The notes: generated from the letters alone by a model not told the origin. Positions 25,901 to 38,380 are shown, counted from the stretch's first letter. The stretch is DNA of 64,000 bases from Monilinia fructicola (GCA_008692225.1 VICG01000001.1:3573501-3637500); one strand, 5' to 3'. Numbers and translations are program-made.

Positions 25901-28424
25901 TGCCCTATCTGCTCCGTAAGCATGTCTGGCTACGAACATGCTGAGATCCAAAGACATTTCGGACAACATCTAGTTCAACTCCAGAAAGAAGGACAATGTC
26001 CTCTTTGTGAGCGTGAATCTTGGTCCATTATGACTATGGAGCAGAAGAAAGAACATCTAGAGACGCATCAAGTCGAGGCCGATACAGAAATGATCCGCAA
26101 TTTTTGGAACGGTATTGAATGCCCCGTATGTGATTATAAACTTAGTGGCTTTACAGCAGAACAAGTTCTTCGCCACATGGCGGATCATTTACCAGGCATC
26201 ATAGAATTCTGTGACAAATGCGGACTTCGCACAGCCATCTGCAATCATGCCGAACTAGTGCATCATAGATACACATGTCTCGATAAACCAGACCGTGGAC
26301 CACTTGATCAAGAGCCTTCATTCTGCGGCGATTGTGGTCAAAATCGCACAGCCGAAGATGAAGAAGAACGGGGTCTTCATGTCATTGATTGTACCGCGAG
26401 AAACCAACGCACTCAGGATAAGAAATTCTGTACCAAATGCGGTATTGATAAAAGTGCATGGAGCGAAAATGAAATTACGACGCATGATGATCATTGTACA
26501 ACTCCACAAGGTTTACCAAAGGAGTTTTGCTTGAGATGTGGTACAAAACTGCTTGGTCTCAATAAGCAGCAATTGGATGACCATAGAGTATACTGCGCCG
26601 TCAGAACGAAAGAACCTGAAACTCTGAAGCAGCGGATTCAAGGTACGTTCACTATACTCACTTGCTTCTTCAATGCACATGAATTTCCTATATGTCTTTT
26701 TTTTTTCTTTATTTGCGTCTGTAGGGTATCAAGCTGATACTCTGTTCTTTCCTAGATCTTGAGGATCTCATAGAACGTATCTGGATTGCGCCTCGCCCTC
26801 TTACTGGTCCTTTAGCTCTAACTGATGCCCCCAACTCTGTACAGAGCTTAAAGTCCGCGTCGCAACTTTCAATCGCGTTGCGGCCAAAAATGCCGCCTCA
26901 ATAGCCTGGATTTCAAAGCAAATGGCCGATGTTCGAGAGAGAGAGCATGCCATAGCAGAAAGAGAAGCGCGTCTTCCACCGGGACAAAGAGAGGTCATTC
27001 CATGGGCTGAAGATACAAAAGACCTTGGAAAATGTCCTTGGTCTGTACAAGGCTGTGACTTCTATACTGTTGGTCAATCTCGTGGCGACATATTCACGCA
27101 CATGGCTTCTCACTTTGATCCAAGCAATGCTCTTCCTTTCGACTGTCCATTCCCCCGCTGTGGAAAGAAAGTTGCTACCCCCGGCTCCAAGCCCGGAAAT
27201 AATCTGCACATCGTCGATCATTATCGTCACCGCCACGAGACAGGCATTGGGGACGTCCTCAGCGCGCCACGAATTTCTCACGTTAGCACAGCCAGAGATC
27301 CCAGAAAACTCCAAAGACTGCTGGAACATTTCCAAAAAGCAAACGAGATGAACACCCTCACCTTTCAAAGAAACTTAACCCCCATCCCCAAACTCGGATC
27401 AAAACACGCCTCAAGAGCTACTGGCGCTGGCGCAGGCTTCTATCAACAGGACTCCGATGCCCTCAAAACAGGCTATGCATACCAAGAGGCATGGCTCCCC
27501 ACCAAAGAAGATGTCCTCCATGAAAGTATCGAAAATTACAACTACGACTATACTCGAGACGACGAAGAGCCCGAAAGCCCCATCACAAAAACAATCACGC
27601 GCACACCCCACTTCTCCACCAAACCCCCTTCCCTTCCTATCACACCCACAAAGCGCAAACCCGCCGCCCCAATCCCAGAGGAATACCTCAGTCCCACCTC
27701 AATCCAGCACCCAGCAAAACGCCTCAAACGCCACGCCGTCTATATTCCCAGTCCTTCACCTCCACCTTCACCCAAATCCGAGCCCGCAACTAAGATCTCA
27801 CGCCGCGACTTTGCTCACGAAACCGCGGGAGGACCGAGCAAGAAATCGCGCCGTGGTCGGAAGCGCATCGTATCACTAGAAGAGGATTGGGATAAATTGA
27901 TGGAGGAGGTCGATGCGGAGTATGAGCGAGTTGGGACGGGGGAGGTTGACCTGGGGGGGGTGCTGGAGCCGGAGCCGGAGCCAGAGTCTGAACATGAGGA
28001 AAAGGAAGAGGAAGAGGAAGAGCAAGAAGAAGAGCTGGAATTCGAGTTTGAGCCTGAGCAAAAGGAAGAGGAAGAAGAAGAGGAAGAAGAAGAGTCTGAG
28101 CTTATTGAAGAGCAAGATGAAGAAGAAGAGCAAGAAGAGGAAGAAGAAGAGGAAGAGTCTGAGCTTGTTGAAGAGGAAGAAGAAGAAGAGCAAGAAGAAG
28201 AAGAACAAGAAGAAGAGGCAGAGTTTGAGCTAGAGTTTGAGCAAGAGGAAGAAGAAGAAGAGCATGAAGAAGAGCAAGAAGAAGAGGCGGAGTTTGAGGC
28301 AGAGTCTGAGGAAGAGGAAGAGGAAGAAGAAGAATCAGAAGAAGAGCCAGATCAAAAACAGGCATCCCCTCCTCCGAGACGACCAGAGCGGGTAACTCGG
28401 GCTAGGGCGAAGAGGCACATTTGA
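22903..28424 (+). CDS. Giant zinc-module protein with Glu-rich tail, about 1,747 aa, unrecognised
   Basis: Deduced exons are 22903-23605, 23653-25425, 25476-26642, 26756-26776 (a 21-bp microexon) and 26845-28424; all phases agree. I recognise no named family. Residues 1-825 are a globular-looking region with repeated W-x-F-x-V-D-I-like strands (DWAFNVDI, NWSFLVDI) and two copies of VNMRGG. After a Pro-rich linker, residues 968-1199 hold seven zinc modules in tandem, C-X2-C-X14-H-X3-(H or C); module 2 has X15. A coiled coil (about 1215-1265) follows. Two more modules end in H-X3-H, with Cys1285/1292/His1307/His1311 and Cys1322/1327/His1343/His1347. A basic, Pro-rich stretch with KKSRRGRKR (likely nuclear signal) leads to a Glu-rich run (about 1596-1723) and a basic end. 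A nuclear scaffold or nucleic-acid binder is inferred. If the microexon is skipped the frame is kept. Confidence 0.75.
25901..26596 (+). other. Seven tandem zinc modules inside the giant protein
   Basis: Metal-ligand sets, by protein residue: 968/971/986/990, 1000/1003/1019/1023, 1041/1044/1059/1063 (C2H2), then 1071/1074/1089/1093, 1109/1112/1127/1131, 1144/1147/1162/1166 and 1177/1180/1195/1199 (C2HC). The gap between second Cys and His is 14 in six of seven. The switch of the last ligand from His to Cys after module 3 is sharp. Confidence 0.85.
27961..28350 (+). repeat. Glu-codon (GAA/GAG) low-complexity tract in coding sequence
   Basis: About 390 bp of GAA/GAG with few interruptions encode the acidic tail of the giant protein. 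The minus strand shows long open frames across it only because the complement is TTC/CTC-rich; those are shadows. The tract is likely length-variable between strains. Confidence 0.9.
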
Positions 28425-28950
28425 CGAGTTGGGGTTCATCATGAATCAGTCATCTTGTTCACGTTATTTCTTTTCACGTTCAAGATTGGAATTTTGATTT
28501 TGATTTTGTTTTGGGATTCGCTTTTTGTATGTTGATCTTTGGTGCGCTATCTTGCGTCGTTGTTTGGAGGGTTTAAAAATGGGAATGATAAAGAAGCATG
28601 ATAATTATATTGTTTTCAGGAATGAATGAATGAATGGCCTGGGCTTCTTCTGTGCAGTGAGCATACTACGTACGATGTCTGGTAAAATGAATAAATGGAT
28701 CAATGATGAGGTTATTTATTTGTGATTTATTAATGATCTGATGATGTAATTATATATCTGGTGTTTATTTTAGTATGTGCTGGTGATTTTAATTCTAATT
28801 AATGGCATCACTAGAGACCATTTCATACGAGTATATCCAGCCGTTTGAATCTTTCCCGATCAACCAGCGCCTTTCCAGGCTTCGAAAAATCCATAAACGC
28901 AGCCCAAGTTTTTGTGTCACTTTTACAGAAAACCACGAACCCGCAAATAA
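28425..28950. other. Convergent 3' spacer
   Basis: AT-rich region between the 3' ends of the giant gene and the NCS1 permease. No gene is seen. Confidence 0.65.
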
Positions 28951-31010
28951 CTATCGCACTACATCACCCATTCCATCTCCTCTTTCCACCATGTCACCAT
29001 GATGCTTCCCCGACCCAATATCCACCGCTCCCATATCCCCTGGACTCTTCTCCCTATCACTAACTACACGTGCCATGTCACCCTCCCCATCACTCCCCAC
29101 GCCCTCCACCATATCTCCATAAACCGTGCTCTCCACCAACGATTCCGTCGCTGGGAACACCCAACTAACCACCGTATAAACCACCACACTGACCGTAAAC
29201 CCAAACAACCAATCAAACGAATAAAGATTTTTCGCTCCCTGACTAATCTTCACCGAATCCGTTTGTACTCCCGTCTCTTTATTCGTCGTTAATCCAATAC
29301 TATAAGCCAGCCCGGGTAAATTTGGAGAAACAGCCACGAGCAATGCTAAGAGCGCTCGCCAATTGATTCCATACCAGTACTTATATCGACCTTGCGGATC
29401 ATATAATGCAGGAACATCAATATGTTGTCTTTTGACCAGCCAGTAATCCGCTGCGAGGATCCCGGCTATTGGAGCGAGAAAGACTGCATACCCGCCCATA
29501 AATGCCAGAAATGTTTCTGCGGAACTGATGATTTTCCAGGGGACTATTACCCATCCTCCAACGACAGCAGCAATAATACATCCGCGCTCGATATTTATGT
29601 AGCGCGGACAGAGTACCGTGAGATCGTTCGCTGCACTGATGGAATTGGCGGTGATGTTTGTGCCTACTTGCGCGATGTACCATGCAGTTGCGGCGAAAAA
29701 GGCTGCGGCGCGTCCACCATGTCCTAGTTCCAGCCATTTCGCGATTATCTCCAGGGGATCCCAGATAGGTTGGCCGTAGATGACTCCAGTGGCTGAAGTG
29801 GTGATGATACCAATGGTGCCACAGAGTGTGAAAATGAGAGGGAGAAATGGAAGTTGAATGAATTGGCCTTTGGAAGTTCGTGCGTAACGAGAGAAATCGG
29901 GGATATTGCATGCTAGTGTAGACCATGTGCCTGTGACAGATGACATACATGAAAGCCAGAGGTATGCTTTAGTGGGTCCGGAAACAGTAGGTTGGAGGTC
30001 AAAGATGGAACCTGAACCGCCAGCTTTATGAATACACCATCCCATGGTTGCGAGTGCGGCGATGGGGGCAGCAACAAGCTTTGTGGCGAATAGGTAGTGT
30101 AGGCGAGTTGGAGGAATGAGTAGGAGAGGAAGTTGGATTATCCAAAAGAGAAAGTAGCTATAAGCTACAACATCAATATCAGATCAGCTTTCCCGTGATT
30201 GAATGACATACCTTATCATCCCTTGAGTAGTAATCCCCTGATCCGTCCTAATATGATTGGGTACATTCGCATAACTAGGCCAAATAGCTAATATCATAAC
30301 TGTAATACACTCCGCTCCATTTGCCCCTTGAATTCCCAGCCAAAACATTGCTAGTATAGCTCTTGATATGATGCAAAAGTATGCAAAATAATATCCAAAA
30401 GATGCTCGAATTGCTACTGAAAAGGGTATGTGAAGTTTTGCACCGATCGCTCCATTGAGTACCATAGGTATTGCTACGCAGGTTGTTCCTACTACCATCT
30501 TTTGAAGCATCAGTTTCAATTCAACGGTTGATGAGAAGATTTGATCATGCGAGGAAGATATGAAGGAACTCACAATAGGAATTGCTTCTCTCCAAGTCAA
30601 TCCCACCGCCAAAACACTACTTGCCGTCTCCCACGTTCCCAGATTAATCGTGTCCGTTGCCCAATATGCCATCCTAAAATTCACTTCATCAATCACAATC
30701 ATCCTTCCATCCACGCTACCGATTCGATAAATCAACCCAAGTCCCAATATATCTCCATCTCTCTTCCTCCTCGAACCATCCTCCCGCACCAACAAAACCA
30801 AAACCAAACTCACCAAGTCCACAAGGTCCAAGTCTGATTTTCCTTCCTCACCGGATCCATATCCTCATTAGTCCAAACATAATCCGGCGCCAACGCACTC
30901 TTCTGCTTCGGCAACTCCCACGCTCTTACCGACACACATCGTTCCTTAATCTGTTTCCCCGTAGGAACAAACGAAATCGAAGTGATCGAACGCATCATCA
31001 CCTTTCGCAA
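28951..31010 (-). CDS. NCS1-family (FUR-type) nucleobase/allantoin permease, 596 aa
   Basis: Exons are 31010-30814, 30673-30574, 30498-30212 and 30157-28951; introns are 140, 75, 54 bp. The cytosolic N-terminus carries the FUR-type signature NEDMDPV followed by the first helices (MAYWATDTINLGTW). Later helices include the NPDFSRYAR-like segment CNIPDFSRYAR, and a loop YDPQGRYKYWYGINWRA typical of the family. About 12 membrane segments are expected. Members import uracil, allantoin, uridine, thiamine or similar compounds with protons; the substrate here cannot be fixed by eye. The C-terminal tail is long, Gly/Asp-rich and repetitive (GDM repeated). Start Mets at 31010, 30998 and 30995 are all possible. 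Confidence 0.88.
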
Positions 31011-32961
31011 TCGTCGCTCTCTTTGCCTCTCTCCTTCTCCCTCTATCCGCTCAAACCTGAATCAATTTGAAGTCGAAATCGAAGCCAAAGCCAAAACTAC
31101 AAGAAGAAAAAGAAAAAAAGGACAAAAGGCAAGAGACAAAAGAGAAAAAAGCAGCCGTCAATCTCAACCAGAAGATGGCGAAGAACCATGGATGATCATC
31201 AAATAAATAATCAATGTTCTAAACACAAGATCGACTGTACCATACCATACCACACCACACACCACACCCCACAATCCACCCATCTCATCCCATCCCTTCC
31301 CCTCCTATCTCATCCCTTCTCCATCCGTCCCTTCCCCATGCAACCACCACCACCACATCCATCTAGTCGATCTAATCCATGTGCTCAAAGACCAACCAGG
31401 GAAGGATGAGCATAAGCAAGAGATAAGCAAGCAAGCAAGCAAGCGATAAGCCTACATGCAGATGCAGATGCAGATGCAGATGCATCTGCAGATACTGTAC
31501 CGCGACCACAAAGCAGCCAACAGGAGCAAAGCAAAGCAAAGCAAAGCAAGTAAAGAACCAGCCAGCCAGCCATCATTAATAAACCTCTAGCTAAGCGATC
31601 TCAGAGACTAGATTCAATGGCCACAGAACCTTGCAATTACACATAAACAAAAGGACGATGGACAGAGGACTTGCCACCCATCGAATCCAAGTCTTCTACA
31701 CACATGGAGACGTGAAGATAATACAATACAAGACAGGATAAGACAACCGTTCAATGAGAGACACGAGAGAATGAATGCAACAGAAGATAAAAATAATCAT
31801 CATCAACCAATCGACCAAACAAACCCCCACCGAAAAACCATCCCGCCTCCCGACCGACCTAGGATCCCATCCCTCGAGCCCAATCTCCGAAGCAAAAATA
31901 ATCAAGCAAGGTTAAGAATCATTAAATAAAAACAAAAACAAAAATAAAAACACCGCCCAAACCCCATAACCCCCCTCCCTACCCATCCGCGACGCTTATC
32001 AAGTTATCAAACGTCTCAATCAAGATGCGCTCCGTAGACTACACTACAGTACTACCCTACAGTACTATACTACACTCCAGCTACAGACAGTACCACAGGA
32101 CGAACCGCTCAAATAAGGTCAAGGTTACCCTACCCTCCCTGCCTCCCTCCCTCCCTCGATCCCCCATGCCATCCATGATCCATCCATCCCTTATCATCCC
32201 TCCAGACACTCTCCCCAACCCAATCCCAATCCCAGCCAAATATACCCCCCATTCTCCCTCCATCCCTCCCTCCCTCCCTCCCCCCAATCCCCAACCCCAA
32301 AGCTCCCCCCAAAACCATAGCGTGTATCAAACAAGATACTCGAGCAGACAGTTCCAGACACCCTAAATACCCAGACACCCCAGATACCCCAGGAACCCCA
32401 GGAACCCTACCTAAACAACCAGCACCTCCGATCGAGCCCCGCCCCGACCCGACTCCCTCCAACAAACGAGTTCCAAGATCCGCAGGGAAATTCCAGGAGG
32501 GTTTTGGGAGTTTCCATGCTTTCGCTTACCATACGTAGGCCTGCTTACTCGAGTACAGTAAGTATTGGTGGGGAGAATCCGATGCTCGGGGGAGAGGTTG
32601 TCTCCCGTGCGAGGGGCAGAGATAAGTCGGTCGGTCAGTCCATGTCCGTATGTATGGTGGGGTATCTTATCTTGGATTGTCGTGGTGGAGATGTATTGTT
32701 ATCTGACTCTGAGGCTGTGTCTTGTACTCTGTACATTGAGGTCTTGCAAAGCATGGGCCTGGATCACTTGGATGTTACGTCACGTGGGATGAATGCGTCA
32801 CTTGGTATGCTCTCTGTTGTACATATCTCTATACTATCACAATGCATGCCTTCCACTCCAATACATGCATGATGCCAGCCCCTCAAGGACTGCACCTAGA
32901 ACACACTGAATGCAAATCGTTAAAATTACATCCCCGCTATACTATCTTCAGTTACAGCCGT
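31011..32961. other. Spacer with many microsatellites, no supported gene
   Basis: It is unusually rich in short tandem repeats and C/T-rich tracts. Examples are (AAGC)5 at 31425, a GCAGAT-type repeat at 31461, (GCAAA)4 at 31526, CCCT-type tracts at 32133-32160 and 32260-32284, and CCAGATACC/CCAGGAACC-like repeats at 32355-32410. It covers the permease promoter and the Rpn2 3' flank. Open frames here have no motifs. Confidence 0.6.
31425..31545. repeat. Cluster of microsatellites (AAGC)5, (GATGCA)4, (GCAAA)4
   Basis: Perfect runs are at 31425-31444, 31461-31484 and 31526-31545. Confidence 0.9.
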
Positions 32962-35900
32962 TTACTCTTCGTCCCCATCAGAGAAGTAGTCGAACTCTTT
33001 AGGCACGGTAGCTTCCTCGGCACCCTCTTCATCTTCATCAACAGCAGTCAAAACACCGGCTGCGGCTGCTGCTCCAGAGAATGCACCCACGGCTTCACCT
33101 TGAGCATCTGCTTGGCGACGTACACTTAAAGCTTCATTTCGCATATCCCCGAGAGTTGTGAATGCCGTAGCTCTTTCCACGTCGGCCTTCTTCACCTTTT
33201 CTTCAATCAAGATTTTCTCTTCTTCTGGCTTAGTATCAATCAATACAATGACACCTCCAGTAGGTTTCTTGACAGGCTTATATCGGCCGGCTGGGAAACT
33301 AATGAACTTGAGTTGGGCTGGGAGAACTCTAGACATGTTCTCAATCTCGTAACCAACCTTCTCCTTCTCAATCTTCTTCTTCAGGGTTTCTGAAGTGGCT
33401 TCCTTTTCGCCCTCATCCTTCTTTTCAGCAGATTTCTCATCGCTATCTTTTGTTGATTCGTCTACATCCATTTTGTCATCGGTTGAAGCTGGAATCTTTG
33501 GAGTAGTTGGCGTTTGGTCGATATCCATACTCTCGCGGCGTTGAGCACGCTCTTTCTTTTGTGCTCTACGCTTTGCTTGAGCAGTTGTTGAGAGTACTGC
33601 CGTTGCGATAAGGGTCGGTGCATCTTCAGTCTTGGCTTCTTGCTCTGGAGGGTAGTCAAAAAGGCTTGGACGAGTGGCACTGTGGAATTTGAAACTTGGA
33701 ATTTCCAACTCGTGATTCAAACCAATCATGGAAGTAGGAGTGAATGTCAACGAGAGGAAATGAGTAAATGGGAACCAGTACCAGTATTGTGTGAAGACCG
33801 CCATACCGACAATACCAGCCATGTTTAGGTTGCCGGTTTGAGTTTGTAACCCAATGGTGCAATTGCGACCTCCAGCATCAATGATGCCCAATGCCAATGC
33901 ACAACCAAATTTGGCCATAGCATCCTCATGACGATCCGCAACAATCTTCTTTAAAGTTTTGCGAATCTCCGCAACCTTGGGATTCATGACCTCATTCTGT
34001 TGTACCATGATCATAGCAAGAGAGATCAGAGCACCTTGGCGGACAAAGTCTGTAGGGTCCTTCATCATAGGCTCAAGTAAATCAATGGCCTCATCAAGAC
34101 CAGTGCCAGCACAAGAGATACCAAGAGCCATTGCAGCACCGTATCTAACATGCGGGTTGTAAGATTCGGATAAAAGTTCGACCATGCGTGGAACACTTCC
34201 GGGCTTGCGGAAGAGAATGAAACCCAGACTCATGACGGCAATACGACGGACATCATCGTTCACATCACTGACAGCTACATGAAGCAACTTGCGCACTGCC
34301 TTGTTGCTTCCCGTACCACAGTATGCCAAAGCGATGGTCATGATACCACCATAACGAATGGTTGGATCTGGGTCCTTCAATAATCCTTCGATGAGCTCAT
34401 CCGCTCCTTCTTGTCTGCCATACATGATCAATGCCATACCAATGGCAAGACCTCGAATACTCTTCTCGTGCTGAGTGTCATGGCAATAAAGGATCATGTC
34501 TTCCAAAACTTTGACGTTACCAGTTCCCAACATGATGAGACCAATTGCAAGACCAACAGCCTCGCCATTAAGTGCGGAATCAGAGTAGAGTACGTGTTTC
34601 AAGTTTGCGTAGATTTGTTCATCTCCGGTAGCCATACCTGCAATACCCAATCCCAAAGCACCACCGTGCTGAATAACTTCCTCCTGGGTTTCATTAAAGG
34701 CTTTGTTCAGATACTCGAGCGCATCGGCGCCGTGATTGGCGTAGATCAACCCGTACGCATAAAGAGCACCACCCTGACTATAAAGTGAACCTCCCACGCC
34801 TGCGGCTCTTGGTAAATAAGGCTCCAATAATCTCTTGGCTTGGGAGAGGTTTCCACGATGAATGACACCAAGCGCGGCAGTGGCGGAAAACTTTGACCAG
34901 TTAACTGCCTTTCCTAACCACTCTAAATTGTCGCGGAAGAATTTGTCATTGGTCGTGCCGTGGTTCATGAATGCATTGCAGAAGGTAACAGCTGTATGGA
35001 AGATGGAGTTTCGACCTTCGAGACTGTCCCGAACCTTGTTGAGAACGCTGAGATCAGTGTGGTTGTTTCGGTACAGGAATTCAAGATTGAGTCGGATGGT
35101 CTCGCTGCCATCAAGAATCTTTCGTATCGAATCGTAAACCTTGATGTGCTCATCTGAGGCACTTTCGGTAGATCCTCCAGCTTGATTATTCAATTCCCCT
35201 AAAAGTTGGTCGGACTCCGTTGCTGGTCAAATATGTCAGTCATGAATTTTGCAAATGGCATTTAGAGCCTACTCACGCTCTTCTGTAGATGCTTCAGCAT
35301 CAGTTGCCTTCTTGGGCAGAGATTTGATGACTTTGGCGAGGAATTCTTGTGTTCCATTATCGTACAAGTCAAAGGCGATCTGGTATGCGATGGCGGTGGA
35401 AGTTTGATCGTCTTTGGCCTGTGTTTGGTTAATTTCGTATTCGGCTTGATGTAGATTAATAATGATTTCATTTGTTCAAGCACTTACCACAAGTCTTTTC
35501 AGCATTGTTGATGCCTCCTCATCTTGATTGAGGTAGACAACACATTTTGCAATTGAGAAATAATCTGGGGTTGGTATGTCGTTGAGTAGATCCAAAATTA
35601 GCCTGAGTATCTCTGTTCGAAGTCCTCTTTCTTGCACAACACCCATGCAGATGTCCAAGACATATTCCATTAATTCTTCTGTTGGACCAGCTGTATCTTC
35701 GGCCTTCTTTGACCTTGACTTCTTTTCATCATCGCTAGCACGCTTGATGACTCGTCGCAGAACTTCAAGATTTCTCGCTTCAACTGCGATTCCCACAACT
35801 TGCCTGTATCTACCCTCACTTAAACAGCTCTCAAAAAGTCTTTCAATTACTTTTTGAAGCGCAATCTGTGTAGAGCGATCCGGCAAAGTGGTAGAACCCG

Positions 35901-36548
35901 AGATCTTGCCTTCCACTACGGGTTGTTCTAACATATTGTCGGTGGAGACTCGAGATAAGAGGGACTTGGATGGTAGGGTAGATTGAGAGAAAGGTGTCGT
36001 AGGTGAGGTGAGCGCCGCAGCAACATTGGCATCATTAGTCCCGCTTGCGAATGTCGTTGCGAGGGTAGGCAGAGCAGTATCAGGTTTGCTTCCTCGTGGT
36101 GCAGTGTGATGCTGAGCAGATACGCTGATGTAGGTGTCGACACATTTTGAAATGATGGTTTCTTCAAATTCGCCTGCCTTATCCAGCTGAAAGAGATCCC
36201 CGGCTCCAAGAGCAAATGTCATACTCTCATTGTATGCTTGTAAATGATAATAGACCTTTGCCAACACCAAGGATGCTAATTGTCGTTCAGGGAAGGTTTC
36301 GTCTTCATAAAGGGCCTCACTGAAAGTAGACCAATTAGTACTCAGTTGATCATAATCATAGAACTATGGTGAGATCTAATCTCTGCGAATAAGCTTGGAA
36401 CAACGTACATTTGAGAAACAGACCCTGCGACTTCTGTCCATAGCGTATCAATATCATCATTCAAAGTTTGAAGGGCAAAAATCTTGAGCTCTGGTTCTTC
36501 ATCTGAAAGAAAGCCCAGAACACCAGAGGCTGAAGTCAAACTCGGCAT
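32962..36548 (-). CDS. RPN2: 26S proteasome regulatory subunit Rpn2 (PSMD1), 1,124 aa
   Basis: Exons are 36548-36409, 36319-35488, 35418-35277 and 35222-32962, with introns of 89, 69 and 54 bp. Rpn2 is the largest scaffold subunit of the 19S base; it holds the Rpn1-like solenoid and docks the ubiquitin receptor Rpn13. The N-terminus (SLTSASGVLGFLSDEEPELK) and the helical rod are typical. The central half carries the proteasome/cyclosome (PC) repeats, visible as alternating segments such as GGALGLGIAGMATG, AVGLAIGLIMLG and YGAAMALGISCAG. A charged K/E insert precedes the last beta domain. The C-terminus ends in an acidic aromatic tail (EFDYFSDGDEE), the kind of tail that binds Rpn13. A fungal-typical Ser/Thr/Pro insertion lies near residues 120-185. 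It is a core gene with no sign of damage. Confidence 0.96.
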
Positions 36549-37500
36549 GGTTGATCAACAGGTGAAATAGAAGAATAAGAGTTATTGGAGAATGTTTAAT
36601 GAAAACAACCCCAAGAGGTTATAAAAGAGAAGATGAAAAGGGTTGGATGCGTTATGGTTGAAGATGAACTTTTGTGATTGTTGTGGTTGGGTTAAGTTGT
36701 CTACGGAAGATCTCCAACTGCTAGTAGGTAAGCAGATTGAACGTATCGCAACAATCAGGCACACTTTTGGCACGTCAACAGCTTCGATCACTAGTGCCTA
36801 GGTGGGTAAGAGGTGAGAGGTAGTGAGTGGGAAAGGCGGTGGGAGCTGGAGTCCGGCATTAAGTCCAATCGGGAAATAAGCTAACCCTTTGAAGTAGCTG
36901 GCTGCGTCTTTTATGCCTGAGGCTATATCAATATGATTAGTGCAAGCTGACTTTGGAAGGCACGTGAGAAGGAAGCTTTGGTAAGGCTGAATAGGTTGAG
37001 TACCTAGTAGCTACCCACCTTCAGCCTTGTCATTCCATTTATTTCAATATGGTAGCCTCGCCTTGCCTTTTTCTCCATCCTATTTTTCCCTTCCTTACCG
37101 TCCCCTCTTCCTAATAATAGTAAGTACCTAGTAGGTAGGGCAGGTAGTAGCCTGGAGTGCTAGGTCGTATGTACTGAGTAAGTAGCTGCACGGAGGACCT
37201 CCATCAACCTTGGAAAGCACCAACACCAACCAAACATTCAAAGGAGTCCTCCGTAAGAAGATGAAAAGCAAAGCATCAGCCAAGTTTACGTATATGTATG
37301 TATGTATTGTACTCTGTCCTGTACTGGTGTGTTGGTACTGCATTCAATCATAGATACCGAGGTAGGTATGCGCAGTAGGTATGATTGATGAATGAATGGA
37401 TGGATGGATGGATGGATTTGATTTTAACCATATTTATTAGTTTTCTTATCCATTGGATATCCATGGATTGTAAGGTTACTGTATGGAGTATATATTGATG

Positions 37501-37955
37501 CATACTAAATAAAATCCCATAATTGAACTTTTGTATAAATATAAATCTTTTTGAAGATGCCCAGGTATGCTTTGAGTAATTATTATCTATATGGATATAT
37601 ATATATATATATATATATCCATATAGATAGGTGTATATACCCATAGATATATATATACACATATAGAACCTATTGATAAACCCTTTATTCTCAACTCAAA
37701 ACGATTAAAAAGCATTTTCCTTATACAAGTAATGTTGTAACCTTTTTTATTAATTTTCATCCTCAAGTATATACATGGGATAATCTCCATACCTAGGTAT
37801 CTCCATATCCATCATAGATATATACTAATGAGTACCTACCTAGGTAGGTAGTATAGATCAAATAAAACCTGGAACCCCATAATTGAATTTTTATATAAAT
37901 AATTATTAATTGTGTGGAAGATATTGAGATCCTTTGAATCATTATCATCTATCCA
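37501..37955. repeat. Imperfect direct duplication, two copies of about 90-100 bp
   Basis: Copy 1 (37501-37590) and copy 2 (about 37855-37955) share CCATAATTGAA.TTTT.TATAAAT at the left and TTTGA.T.ATTAT.ATCTAT at the right, in the same order and orientation. The palindrome starts at the right end of copy 1. Confidence 0.65.
37584..37629. repeat. 46-bp perfect palindrome with (AT)n centre
   Basis: The arms TATCTATATGGATA and TATCCATATAGATA flank an uninterrupted AT repeat, so the whole 46 bp can fold into a hairpin or cruciform. Confidence 0.95.
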
Positions 37956-38380
37956 ATGCGGAGTACATCCATCCATCCATTCGTATATCAAGCCCTCAAC
38001 ATCATACAAAGGATTTCCAAAGTTCCCTCATGATCCATCTACCTAGCACCAACTTATTACTCCCGTCACTACCGCCACTACCTCCTCACTGGTACACTGG
38101 TACCTGACAAATTCCATCTACGTATAGCTTCCTATCTAGGCAAGAAGCCAATCAATCACCGGGGCACCATTAAAAAGGAAAGAGCCTCTCTTCTCCCACC
38201 TCCCCCAACGCTACTACCTAGGTCGGTACTCCTGCCCAAGGTACCAACCATAAGGTCCACGGGTAGGTAAGGAAGTTGAGGAAGCTGAGGGAGGTAAGGA
38301 AGACAAGGCAGGCAAGGAAGGTACATGACAACTTTTGTAGTTCGTTCTATTATAGGAATTCATATCAAATCCCAAATCAA

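Noticed and set aside
26777..26850. Apparent frameshift in the giant zinc-module gene
   Set aside because: A GTATCT donor, a CTAAC branch site and a TACAG acceptor give a 68-bp intron that restores the frame, so no lesion is needed.
27876..28365. Long minus-strand frames rich in Leu/Phe opposite the Glu tract
   Set aside because: They are the complement of GAA/GAG repeats and have no independent support.
37584..37629. Inverted repeat considered as a CRISPR or transcription terminator
   Set aside because: It is a single AT palindrome without spacers in a nuclear fungal spacer; no array is present.
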